Shown here: positions 24,101 to 33,938 of the stretch, piece by piece
How the letters are laid out: every line of letters begins with the position of its first letter
Position numbering within the stretch: position 1 is the first letter of the stretch
Origin: Valencia hispanica
Lineage: Eukaryota > Chordata > Actinopteri > Cyprinodontiformes > Valenciidae
Assembly (NCBI GenBank): GCA_963556495.2
Contig: OY747707.1
Location: 31,893,371-31,957,370, forward strand
Direction: 5' to 3'
Length of the DNA stretch: 64,000 bases
Made by a program: the position numbers and the translations under genes
The notes under the pieces: generated by a model
What the model was told of the DNA's origin: nothing
Databases searched by the model: none
Seen by the model: only the letters and a program-made list of their open reading frames with translations

Positions 24101-26531
24101 TCCATCTGATCCTTTGATCATATAGATGAAGCGTGGTTGCAGTGGGAGAAACTTAATTGTTGCAGACCATGATCCTATCTTGGCTTTTTTGTTGAGATAG
24201 AACTTCTCTGTTTCCTTGTCAACAAGCAGCAACATGACGCTCCCCCCCCCTAGTTTGATCTTTTCCACCACTTCATCATGTGTGGAGTTTTCTATGTTCT
24301 CCCCGTTGACCTCGAGCAGACGGTCTTCGTTTCTGACTCCAGCATTGTCTGCTACCCCACCTGAGACCACCTCAGTCATGAACAGTCCTGGTTCGCCTGG
24401 TAACAGAAAACAATATAATAATGCATCACTGAAATGGGGATAAACATACTTTTTATTGGCTTGGAGAATCTGCAAAGCTTCTGTTATCTATTGCAGTTTT
24501 AAGTTAATAGTAAAAAGCCATTTGATGGCTTCTCATTATAAAAGTACATCAAAAGATACAATAGACATTTAGAATGCCTCCAATCATATTCTTTTGTTTT
24601 TGTTTTTCCAAATTATTGTGTCTAAAACTTCTAAACAAAACTGAATCTCTTTGGAAATAAAACAACTAGGGAAAGCTACTCAGTAGATGTAGTCAGATCA
24701 AATCCAATGCCAAAGACCAAAAAAAGATCTAATAATAAACAAATAAAATGTATTTATGTAAAAGTTAAAAGCATGATTTTATCATTTTCCAAAGAAATAA
24801 TCTTGCTGAAACTAAACAATTGAAGGTTTAATTGGAATTTTTAGTTTTATTTACAGACAGCTTGTTTTAATCTTTTCAGAGTTCATTCAGCTCTGTTGCT
24901 AGGTAGCCAAAGGGTCTCTATCAGCACTGTGATTGTAAAACCTCTGTAAAACATTACAGAACCCTTGAAATACTAATTCAATAATAGATCTGTCAAGAAT
25001 GACAGTAAAATCAACCAATTCTATCTTTCCATTCAATAACTAGGCTTTGTATTAATAGGACCTCCAGTCATAGCTGAGCCTGTATGCTTTTGACTTTGTG
25101 GTAAACATTCTTCTCATGGGAGCCAAGAGGCTGGTAGCTATCATGTTAATGGCCACAGTGAGAAGGATGTTGCAGTTGATCAGGTCTAAAAAAGAATAAT
25201 AAATGCATAATATTGTTGAAACACTCAAGAGAACAGAATGTGGTGCAGAAAAAAACGCTTTTGAAACTTTTCAGATTTTAGCAACCCTGGTAAAGTTGTG
25301 AAATAGCCTTAAAATAAATGTATCTGTATTGCAGCAATGTGGACCTAAGCAGAACATTTTAGAACACATAACCTTAATTAGAGAACATTTACTCAGAAGG
25401 TAAAATACAACATTAAAAAATATTTTTTTCTTTTAAAATCTCCTGGTATTTCTGAATGTTACCTTGCATACTTTCAAACTTCCCAGGGTCTTTTGATAAG
25501 AAACTGGTTGTTATGGAAACATGTTGAGCCAAAGAGGCTCAAGTGCTCTAATTTCTGAGCTTTGGTGTGTGTGTGGTGTCAGCATAAACTTGGATCTGTG
25601 TTCAGAATAGTGGCTAGTTAAAATTTGTTTTTTGTTATACAATACCACAGGGAAAGAGGGAATCATGGATTACTTACTTGAAGTTTACAGAAACTCAGAT
25701 GACCCTAAAATATAAGGTATAAAACAACAAAATGCTTCAGTGAGATTAAATTTATAGGAATTGCTTGGGGCATAAATTGTAAGAATTGTAGATTTTGTAA
25801 GAAAAAACTCTGGGATTTTTTTCTCCCCTGTGAATTGAAATCAAAGATGGAGTTTTTCTGCAGTAAATGTTCAGTCTGTGAAGTCATGCTGCAGCAGTAA
25901 ATAATGAACATATTGTAAGGCTTTTTACACATGATTACCAGGGGTGCCAATAAATTACAATGGTGCTACAAGGGATCTTTTTTGTGCAGTTGTCCTATAC
26001 TGAATTTTCACATCTTACCTCTTACTGAGCGAAGTGAAAACCCAAATCCTGAGCTAGACTTGGCCAAGTAGCAGAGTTTGGGTTTTGGAGGCTCTTTGGC
26101 CACTCCATTGGCAACCGGTGTGCGTTGGGGGTCAGAAAGGTTTACCCCTAAAGTTTTTGCTTGCTTGTAAGACGATTCATCCAGGATGTGGAATATGACA
26201 GATGCCCCACTGTTTCTCACCAGTTCCACTACCTGTCCAAGGGAAACAGAAGTCAGAACAAAAAGGAGTCGGAGTCATTATCGATTTGATTAATGCACTG
26301 CGGTGTCTCTGAAGGCCTGCTCACCTCTGAGTGGGGCAGCCCATCAACAAATGTTCCATTGACCCGGAGGATGCGGTCTCCGTCTTTCATGCCAGCTAGT
26401 TCAGCTGGACCTCCCATTTCCAGGCAGCGGATCAAGTGACCTTCCTCATTTTGTTCCGCTCTCAAAAAGAAGCCAAATGTTTGACCTGGACTCTTAGTCA
26501 GAGAAATCACCCTCGGCTTGTAAGTAGACAT
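18126..26531 (-). CDS. pdzk1: PDZ domain-containing protein 1 (NHERF3), four PDZ domains
   Basis: Seven coding exons join in phase on the minus strand to 524 codons, close to the 519 of human PDZK1: 26531-26325, 26232-26019, 24396-24052, 23981-23785, 23698-23474, 23398-23066 and 18179-18126. PDZK1 is an apical-membrane scaffold in kidney, gut and liver whose PDZ domains hold transporters and SR-BI by their C-termini. Carboxylate-binding loops are visible in all four domains: [24 protein letters not shown] and [11 protein letters not shown]1 spans exons 1-2, PDZ2 exons 2-3, PDZ3 exons 3-4 and PDZ4 exons 5-6, followed by a Glu/Lys-rich linker. The last exon is only 17 codons and ends in [13 protein letters not shown]; human ends in a similar Ser-rich acidic tail with TEM. 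The start ATG at 26531 fits the human N-terminus; an in-frame ATG further upstream looks like intron or 5' UTR. The last intron is about 4.9 kb and full of transposons. Confidence 0.95.
18385..19590 (-). mobile_element. Tc1-like transposon relic with visible inverted ends, interrupted by a LINE tail
   Basis: Left end 18385-18500 ('gcaagttgtcccacttaaaaa', 'acacttcaactgagagacagaa') and right end about 19485-19580 are inverted copies of each other. Between them, minus-strand transposase remnants are seen ([19 protein letters not shown] near 18640-18690). The block about 18815-19110 interrupts the transposase and is a separate LINE tail. A second copy of the same family lies at 56150-57905. Confidence 0.7.
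18815..19110 (-). mobile_element. L2-type LINE 3' fragment nested in a Tc1 relic
   Basis: On the minus strand the fragment encodes the C-terminal [11 protein letters not shown] wording common to fish L2 ORF2 ends, followed by a 3' tail with 'aaagtgctttgtgattatt'-type sequence as in other L2 tails. It splits the Tc1 relic around it, so it inserted later. Confidence 0.5.
19600..20960 (+). mobile_element. Second Tc1-like relic in the last pdzk1 intron
   Basis: Plus-strand Tc1 wording is present ('ggcagacaagtcag', 'caacatctcatggagtactattcaatccaccatccaaaa', the latter read in pieces) and the right end 'aacataaaatgtgaaaaagttcaaggggt' is typical. An LTR-like insertion at about 20571-20847 interrupts it. 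No open frame survives. Confidence 0.55.
20571..20847 (-). mobile_element. Solo LTR-like insertion
   Basis: Read on the minus strand it starts TGTCACGGTGTGACTGTC, has a TATA-like 'tatataccccacc' and then 'aataaaatgg', and ends near 'ctggaacatgac'. That layout fits the LTR of a Ty3/Gypsy-type element. It lies within a Tc1 relic. I could not find a clean target duplication, so the edges are approximate. Confidence 0.5.
21100..21795 (+). mobile_element. RTE-type LINE, fragmented 3' half
   Basis: The frame at 21110-21367 contains reverse-transcriptase wording ([23 protein letters not shown], read as two parts) with the [14 protein letters not shown] block typical of RTE-like fish LINEs. Later parts (21470-21760) match the C-terminal region in broken frames and then the short 3' tail 'cccctgaagggaaaagccgaaa'. 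The central catalytic part is deleted. It is a dead copy that meets an L2 element tail to tail. Confidence 0.65.
21797..22945 (-). mobile_element. 5'-truncated L2-type LINE
   Basis: The element is read on the minus strand and ends at 21797 with a short (TTTGA)n-like tract, the usual kind of 3' end for fish L2. It is truncated at the 5' side around 22930-22945. It lies within the last intron of pdzk1, in the same direction as the gene. Confidence 0.8.
21820..22929 (-). CDS. L2 LINE ORF2 fragment: reverse transcriptase, uninterrupted
   Basis: An open frame of 369 codons covers most of the reverse-transcriptase domain. Visible motifs are [13 protein letters not shown] (palm motif A), [13 protein letters not shown] (motif B) and [11 protein letters not shown] (the catalytic YADD box), followed by the thumb and the C-terminal [16 protein letters not shown] and [14 protein letters not shown] segments typical of L2. 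The endonuclease and N-terminal part are absent, so it cannot transpose by itself. The lack of stops suggests a fairly recent insertion. Confidence 0.85.
   Translation of the reverse strand: MTVLVLLDLSVAFDTVDHTILLTRLKQIGLSGAVHKWFTSYLTDRTFMVRLDTCSSRVHRITCGVPQGSILGPVLFNLYMLPLGSVIRRHEVNFHSYADDTQLYISMSPDDTRPVDALFNCILDKKSWMLENFLQLNQDKTEVLVIGPEAQREKLLPKLQSLSFNPSLQVKNLGVIFDSELTFIPHIKNITKIGFYQLKKIARVRPILSRANTETLMHAFISSRIDYCNALLSGLPKKSISGLQLLQNSAARVLTKTRRREHITPVLKSLHWLPVHFRIDFKVLLMVFKGLNGLGPSYLSERLLPYKPSRSLRSSGSRLLVTPKVRTHTHGEASFQFYGPHLWNRLPEDLRAAENVHVCDATSCMKRAL
24397..26018 (-). other. pdzk1 intron between coding exons 2 and 3
   Basis: This intron of about 1.6 kb is AT-rich. A fragment near 25700-25960 has Tc1-like wording ('aggggtgccaataaat'). 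A GC-richer patch at 25052-25185 is described separately as a candidate alternative terminal exon. I see nothing else. Confidence 0.5.
25052..25185 (-). CDS. Candidate alternative terminal exon of pdzk1, or a stray exon
   Basis: A strong acceptor (ATTATTCTTTTTTAG) precedes an open segment whose two leading bases complete the phase-1 codon left by pdzk1 coding exon 2. It runs 43 codons to TAA, with a hydrophobic stretch ([18 protein letters not shown]) and a basic tail ending YDWRSY. A minus-strand AATAAA lies at 24846-24851, about 200 bp beyond the stop. The composition is richer in G+C than the intron around it. If used, it would end the protein just inside PDZ2. I do not recognise the peptide, and chance or a relic of another gene remains possible. 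Confidence 0.25.
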
Positions 26532-26599
26532 GGCTTTAGCCGGAGCAAAAAGAATCACAAGGGTTGTCTGATTATTATTCAAATCTAAAAACTGTCATC

Positions 26600-28105
26600 C
26601 AGCAATACAGGGATTAACTTGCACTGGATTACATCGTGTTGACACTTTTTCTGAAAGGCTGGACTTTATGAAATTGACCTAGATGAGAATCTAGGTGAAA
26701 ACACCCAAGAACAGATAAAATGCACAGCAGATTAGATACATTTGTGAGTTTAAAAAAGTGTAAAAAATTTGTTAGCATTCTTTGCATAATTAACTGGATA
26801 TGGAAAGTGACATAACAGGGCAAACACATATACATATTTTGCATGGAGCAGTTCTAATTTTCCTCACAGGCATCTACCAAAACACTATGTTTCTTGTTAT
26901 TTCTGTTGATTTTTTCTTTTTTTTTGAGTACTGAATTGCTGTATTGCCCAGTTTTGGGAAAATGTGGAAGGATTGATTGAGCAGCACAAACAATTGCAAA
27001 AGACCATGCTTTTAAAACAGTAGAAAGGATTGGCCCAAATTAACCAGGTGCATATGGTGAGATTAGGACTTAAAATATTGTGACAAAAATAAATAAATCA
27101 AAAAACAACTTTTACAATAGTGGTACATTAAATGAGTATATGCAGTTTTTAAGTTAAATAAACACCCCTTAAAATCCTTCCTCATGTGCCTCCCCCTTGT
27201 CTTGTGACCTCTGTTACACATTGAGGATAAACCTTTTTAATACACCACATAAAGTAGCCACAGAAGAGCTGATGACTTCAGATGGGAAGTTAATCTTCCA
27301 TGATCATTCTGCCGAGCTGGGTAATGATTAACAGAAGGCGCAGCTGACTGTAGACCATTAAAAAAACTAATTGCATGGACTTTGAATGCACAACAAGGAT
27401 TGCCCCTTTAATTTTCCTGTTCATTTGTTATTAAAGGTGGACCATAAAGGGATATGCACATGTACTGATGTGGACATGTGACATAGCACACTGACTTCAG
27501 AGAAAAAAAGATATGTGAATGTTCTTTATTAAGAGAATAGCTCACAACTTGTACAGATTTGTCAGAAAAGCTAAAAAGATGAATTGCATTAGTTTTACTT
27601 GCCTCTAGACTGGTTACTTCAGATGTCCAAATGGGAACAGAATGAATTTAGATTATTCTAATAATAAGTGGATCATATTAAACACTTACTATCTGCAAGT
27701 AATGTATTATTGTTTGCTTTTTAAGAACAAATTAATTCACCATAACAATAATACAAAAATCTCTGTTGAACGTTAGTCTGTTTATACAATTAGATTAATT
27801 TTTTTTTCCTTCACCCCTTGGTAGCCAATTACCTGAAATGTGTAATTTATCATCATTTTAAGAAGCCAAAGAGGTTGATGTTCAATTCAGACATGTCATC
27901 AGGAAGTTTGAAGTAAGCAATAATGTTTGTTTTTTTGTTGCTGTATTGTTCGTTGCATGTTAATAGCATCTCAGATTTTCTGTTTAACAGGTTTCTTAAA
28001 TCTTACATTTCTATCCACTGATAGAAATGGGGTCCTCAAATACATTTACGCTATAATTTCTTTTAAAACTTTAAAATTTAAAAAAGTATATGCTGATTTA
28101 CTCAC
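26600..28105 (-). other. Probable first intron of pdzk1
   Basis: The interval is AT-rich and lies between the coding start and a likely non-coding exon. I see no gene or named repeat in it. Confidence 0.4.
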
Positions 28106-28200
28106 CAGCTCGTCTCTGCTTGGCGTCCAATTCCAAAGGGGGAGCTCACCTGTCACTGATAAGCTGTTGTTGCGTCTTAAAGCTCCCTCCCTCCTCTCCA
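28106..28200 (-). other. pdzk1: Probable non-coding first exon of pdzk1
   Basis: On the minus strand a GC-rich stretch ends at a perfect donor (GAGCTG followed by GTGAGTAAA) at 28106. The next plausible acceptor on this strand precedes the pdzk1 ATG. Mammalian PDZK1 genes also begin with a non-coding exon. The upstream edge is a guess, since no start site can be seen. Confidence 0.4.
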
Positions 28201-28221
28201 TCTCTCCGCGCGGACTTTGAC

Positions 28222-28234
28222 AGGTCAAAGGTGA
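28222..28234. promoter_or_regulatory. DR1 nuclear-receptor element upstream of pdzk1
   Basis: The plus strand reads AGGTCA, one spacer base, then AGGTGA: a direct repeat with one-base spacing, as bound by PPAR-RXR, HNF4 or COUP-TF. It lies just upstream of the probable first exon of pdzk1. PDZK1 is a known PPAR-alpha target in mammals, so the site is in a sensible place. Binding is inferred. Confidence 0.45.
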
Positions 28235-28689
28235 GCCTAAAGGTTGAGTTATTTAACAGTGTCTCGTGTTATGACTGTCTGTGGAAGGGATGGCTATGTG
28301 CAGCCTTTCATCAGAGGGTGAGCAGTCATCCATTTTGTGGTCAAAGGTAGCCTACATGGTGAAGGTGGCAGCTCAGCAATTAAAGTAGAGACATCAGAGT
28401 CTAAATGAAGTGACACGCATCCTGATGGTGTTTGTTTATTGCTGATTCTTTTTATTTGTTGTCTAGTGTGTTAGAACACTAAGTCATAGATGTTGTGAAT
28501 GTTTTACATAAAGGTCAGGGTTTGATTTGGGAGGCTGTGGGCCACTGGGATAGAAGAAGTTTTGATGTCCTGTCACAAGTTTCTGTTTAACATGGAAATA
28601 ATAGAAAATAGTCAGATGTGATACAGTATGTCACAAACGACAGGCTTTTATGAAGATGCAATGTGAAGAAAATCATCTTGATTCAGCAT

Positions 28690-28870
28690 TAACAGGTTTC
28701 CATTTATATTCAACCTTTATTTAACCAGATAAAAAAACTCATTGAGATTGAAAAATTTAATTTACAAGACTGTCCTAAACTAGACAGCAGCAGAACAAGA
28801 CACAAACAAGACAGTTTCAACATTTAGACATTTGGATACAATATCTGTCTGTAGTAAAACAAATCACATA
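28690..28870. repeat. Interspersed repeat of the 'tttatttaaccag' class
   Basis: The wording 'caacctttatttaaccagataa' followed by 'ctcattgagattgaaa' is a widespread teleost repeat tail, probably the end of a LINE. The element is short and diverged. Confidence 0.45.
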
Positions 28871-28980
28871 ACATACCGGCAGCCAGAGGTTTATGTCCTC
28901 TTGTTGGTCAAAAAAGATTTTAAAACTGTTCAATGACACCATCTCCTCAACTTTTAGATCATTCTACAATTGGTTCTAGT

Positions 28981-29655
28981 TGTTAGGTTTCTGTGTCTTT
29001 TGGTTGTGTGTTTTCTCACCTTCTTCACAGGGGCGTGGCATGCAGCTCTGAACAGGTGCAGCTCGTTGAGGCTCGTTACCTACCAGCTTCATAAGGGGAG
29101 CGGGTGCTGCAAGATGACGCCAGATGGTTCTCGCAGTCAGCGTGGTACTAGGCCAACTTCCTAACGAAAACCCAAGTAAGAGTTTCTCCTTCGTGTCGTT
29201 CGGATCCTCACCAGAGTTATCTTCCCGCAGTTCCACTTACCTTCGTTCCAAGACTCCTGGATTCTTCAGTTCTGGATCTCCCCACCTCTCCAGCATTTAT
29301 CCCGGTCAGCCTCTGCAACACCTCCCCTCTGGTACCCTCTCCATCCATCCTGAGTGTCGCTCGCTCGCCTGCCCGCCCGTCTGACTTCCTGTCATCTGCT
29401 CCAATCTTCCACCAGCTCCAACACCTGCAACAACAACAACAATCAGTAGCCTATACATGCACAGATCAACAGACTACAGATTCCTACTTACCTCTCCTTC
29501 AAGCTCCGAGACCAAACCATCAACTTTCCGAGTTCCCCATTCCTGGCGCTTCCTTCCTGGTTCTCCCGAGACGACCTATAAAACTTCCTCAAATAAACTT
29601 TACTACCCTTTTAATTGTGTCTGTTGCCGTGCTGTTGAGTCTAACAATCATGTCA
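28981..29655 (+). mobile_element. Solo LTR of a Ty3/Gypsy-like element
   Basis: The block begins TGTTAGG and ends ATGTCA, is about 675 bp, and is flanked by CTAGT on the left and CTAGC on the right, a 5-bp duplication with one mismatch. Near its 3' end it has 'cctataaaact' and 'caaataaactttac' (poly(A) signal), followed by 'gtgtctgttgccgtgctgttgagtc', which fits an R-U5 region. There is no internal region, so it is a recombination remnant. Open frames inside are not genes. Confidence 0.65.
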
Positions 29656-32600
29656 CTAGCAATGACAATCAGCATATTTAAAAGCTTTTTTTTTCAGTGT
29701 TTCTGTCCTGGCCTTTGGTACACAGAGAAATAACATCCTGGGAGCAAAGTTTGTAACCTGTTAATTTTATTTTGCCTTTTAAGTCTGAAGGGGAAAAAAA
29801 CTGAAACATTCACTTTGATTTTTATCTGTTTGCAAATGAACTTTACTGGTTTCTCTGTCGAATTAGATTGTATTTGGATTTCCATCTAAACTTGACTGTA
29901 CAGGATTGAAGTAGGTTTGATTTGAACTGGACCTAATTTGCTTTTCTGTAAACTAACCTGGGACATTCTTGTCATTAAATGGTAAAAATATACAATATAA
30001 GCTAAATTCATTCCTTCAATTTAGCATAACTAACACATTTGTCAGGGAAAAGCATGTAGTTACGTTTTTTTTTTTTCAGTGAATCATTGAAGCAGCAGAT
30101 AGGTTTTGTTCTAATTGCTGTTGAATGCTGAAACCCACTGAAGTTCTCTAAGTGTGGGTGTTGTCCCCAGGTTTATGGCTACTCTTTCTACATGATTGTT
30201 ATCAAGCCAATACATTGTTGTGTTCAGGAATGGACAAACATTTAAAGCAAAACCAAGAAAAACAAATGTGCAAACATTGAGAGTTAATTGATCACTATGC
30301 TGCTTAATTTATATTCTGTTAAGATGGAGAAATGCAAATGTCAATAACCTTTAAAAAGGCAATACCGTAGAGCAGAAAACAGTATGTTAAACAGGTTTAT
30401 TTTTAAGTTCTTTAACTATGTAGCAGTAACAAGCTCTGTTTTGGACACAGGTATTATTCCATATCACACTTCCATGACAAAACAAACGTTTTGTAATCTG
30501 AAAACAGAAATACTTCACAACTTATTGTGAACAGTCATTTAACACCCACTATAGTAAAATCACTGAAACTTTCTAAAAACACATCGTGTTTGTTTTTTGT
30601 ATTTTATATTTTTATATTTTGATGGGAGATAGACTTGAATTAATACAATCTACAATAAGGCAAGGCATTAGTCATACCATAAGCAATTCAATGTGCTTTA
30701 TAGAAAACTATCAGACGATAGAAGGATGGACAATCAGTTGTGAATATATGAAGCCAATTTACAATCCACAACTATCATGGAGATCAACAAATTCATCCCA
30801 GAAACCCAACTGGAGATTTAAACAAGTCATACTTTCAACAAAGTGATGGTGTTTTGTATGGCTAGCTTATCAGTTTATTACTATTTATTGTCCTCAACAA
30901 ACATATTATAAAATCAATACTACCAAAGATACAGAAAAAAGATGTTTTTTTACACATGGATAACTACTGTATATCTTTTTATTTTTTTATGTGATAAATC
31001 AACAGATATTTCACAAAACCTTTACGAACAAATGTATTAGATTTTTAAGTCATAAGTTTATGTTACTGCAATAAAACATTCATTTATTTTTAAGATTGTT
31101 TGGGGTGTTTCACAAAACCTTTCCAGTAATGTCAATAAGTTACATACAAAAACATTCACAGATGCAAAGCTATTATAGGTATTTGTACTTACATATGTTG
31201 CACATGGTTTTATTGTCTCTTTTTTGGCACACTTGTACCTTTTACAGCATATTACCACAGGGAGCAGTAATGCATGCTGAGAGATATCCTAACGGTAGGT
31301 GAAAAGATGTCAAAAATCCATTACCTACGAGACATCAATTTTCCTTCAGCAGCCTGCAAGAATACATATCACATTACCCCCGCTCACTTTGTACATACAC
31401 TGCAGAAATAATGATGCAAGCACAACCATCTGACTGACCATCTGAAAACAATTCATTGTTAAAAGTCATTACATTTCATATGTTGTACAGCAAACATTTA
31501 GGAAGAAACTCCTAATGTTTAAACAGATTTTGTCTGTGTTTCATTAAGGATCTCATATACCTAGGAAAAATAATATTTAACTCTAAAATATGGCATAGTA
31601 CAAAATGCAATTGCTCCTTCTTTTAGCTATTTCGGGGGGGAGGGGGGGGGGAATCAGTATGATCATGATGCATTCATTTTCCAGCTTTTCTCACAACTTT
31701 ATTCAGTTATACTCGAAAATCAGATTGAACCGTTTTTGACCCAGATAGGGTGGAAGACATACATCTATGCCTAAATTTATACAGTAAACATCCCCATATT
31801 GACATTTTTGACATATCTCCCACAGAATGTTGTAGTAAGATCACACACTTTTATTAGCCATCAGCCAGGACCTAGCATAATTCTGCCTGGATATTTGACC
31901 GGTTTCCTTGATAGAACTTGTGGAGTTTATTTAAATTGGTGGTTTTCCCGGTTTTTACGTACAGTCCATACATTTTTAGTAGGGATAGGGTGAGGATTAT
32001 TCAACAAGTTTAATATTAGCCCGCTTTATTTATTCCAAAACCAATGTTGATGTGTATTTGGATTGTTAGTCCCACTTGAACAACTAACTGACTCTGCCAA
32101 AGTTTAGCTCATCTGACACAAACCTTCACCTCCTGTGAAATTAAATTGATGAACCACAATGGCCTGAGCTTGCCATGAACTGGTATGATACCAGAAAAAA
32201 AGAAATACCAAATCCTAAATCAATCCTAAATCAAATTACAACCAAACAAACTATATGGACAAGTCAGAGAAGTTTTATTTTAAGATATTACAAAGATTGA
32301 GCTGTTTGGCCACAATGAAAAAACTACATGTTTGGAGAATGATTTTAAACCTAAGAAGGCTGTATAACCCTGGACCACCCCTGCCAAAGATGACAATAAA
32401 TAAATGAGGAAATAAAAATCCCCATGATGCTTGGCTATTTCTACCGCTTTATACTGTGGAGGAACATCCCTGCCAAAAAAGATGTATATGAGGACATCCA
32501 TCCATCCATTAGCTATACCCACCCATCCTCTGCAGGGTTCCGGAAGGGCTGGTGCTCCTGCAGTCACTGGACGAAAGGTGGGGTACACCCTGGAAAGGTT

Positions 32601-33590
32601 GCCAGTGTATCGCAGGGCAACACAGAGACGCACAGGACAAACCATGCACACACACACACACCTACGCACACACTCGCACACACGCGCGCACACACACACA
32701 CACAAACACACAAACACACACTCATGCCAAAGGGCAATTTAGAGACAAACTCCATGCAGAACGACCCCAGGCTGGGATTTGAACCTGGGCATTTTTGCTG
32801 CAAGGCAACAGTGCTACCTGCGCCAAAGTGCAGCCTATATCAATAAATATATATATATATCTATATATATATAGATATATCTATATATCTATAGATATAG
32901 ATATATATATCTATATCTATAGATATAGATATATATATATCCATCCATTATCTGTGCCTGTACATGGTTGCGGGACATGAATACATATGTATCATAATTA
33001 TTTATTCAAACGTATTTATTTGTTTTCACATGTACTTATTTATTTCCAAATGTATTTACTTATTTACATTTTAATTTCCACATTTATTTTTTACTTTCCA
33101 GCGCTTAATTTTTTTCGTCTAGTGTAGTCTAATAAAGGGGGCATTTCTAACATTGGCACACTTACGGTCAGATAAATGCAAATCTGTTCTCATAGCAGGG
33201 AATCAGCTAATTTAAATGTTTGCTGCACTGTAAATCTCATGAGAACAATGTTTACTATTAACTGTGCAAGCGTCTGAAGCATCAGATTCACTCAGTGTGC
33301 ATCCAGATACTATATCATCTTGTTTACCTCCATACCAAGCACTTCTGTCTGGGCTGGGCTGGGCTGGTGATCAGAACATACCCCATTATGAGACAACACA
33401 TGACTCCCACCATGCAGCCTCCCACTCTCTATTGACCTCCAATAGTGTTTTAGTCAATCGATCCCAGTAGTTTGAGAGCCAAGCGGCAGAAGAGGATAGG
33501 ACTGCTAGGACACAAAAATCTGTTTTAGCTCAGTTTAGTGCAGAAGCATCCCCTATCCATTACCTGCCATCACCAGCTTGTTTAATGTCG
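29656..33590. repeat. Gene-free stretch with Tc1 relic, simple repeats and a 'ccatccat' repeat
   Basis: No gene is recognised. About 31990-32270 is a reverse Tc1 relic like the one near 7430-7870. A G-run lies at 31634-31651. About 32495-32840 is the common teleost 'tccatccat... gggtacaccctggaaaggttgcc' repeat with a tRNA-like tail; it contains a (CA)n tract at about 32646-32720. About 32845-32940 is a (TA)/(TATC) tract with many local palindromes. A T-rich repeat follows at 33000-33110. Confidence 0.55.
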
Positions 33591-33938
33591 CCCCCCCCCC
33601 CCCCCCCCCCCCCCCCTCTGATGATGACTGCCTATATCGATGAGCCTTCCAGGGCTGCAGATGTTTATTTGATCTGTAACATAATGGAAGGGTGTTTACA
33701 GAAACAGGAAAAAAGTATGGACATATTGACTTATCAGAATATGCAGACATGGATTGTGAAGTACCACCCTGGCGGTGATTATATTCAACTAGTCCTCATC
33801 AACACTGGAGCTTCCATAATCAATGCTCCACGCCATGCCAGCGATTACCTCACTCAGAAAGAAGCACTAGTCTCTCTTCTCATCTTGATTGGGATCCTCA
33901 CAGGCTTGTTTATCTGGGGTAAGTGGCTTTGCACATGA
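33585..33938 (+). other. Open frame with a C-terminal membrane helix and a splice donor, unassigned
   Basis: The frame starts in a C26 run (33591-33616) and continues about 100 codons. It ends in a convincing hydrophobic segment (ALVSLLILIGILTGLFIW) directly followed by a consensus donor (GGG then GTAAGTGG). I recognise no family. It might be an exon of an unknown type I membrane protein, or a chance frame. No partner exon was found. Confidence 0.2.

Noticed and set aside
28970..29681. Ser/Pro-rich frames
   Set aside because: They fall inside the solo LTR and its GC-rich U5-like region.
32280..32846. Several frames on both strands of up to 145 codons
   Set aside because: They run through a (CA)n tract and a common interspersed repeat; the His-Thr and Val-Cys runs are artefacts.
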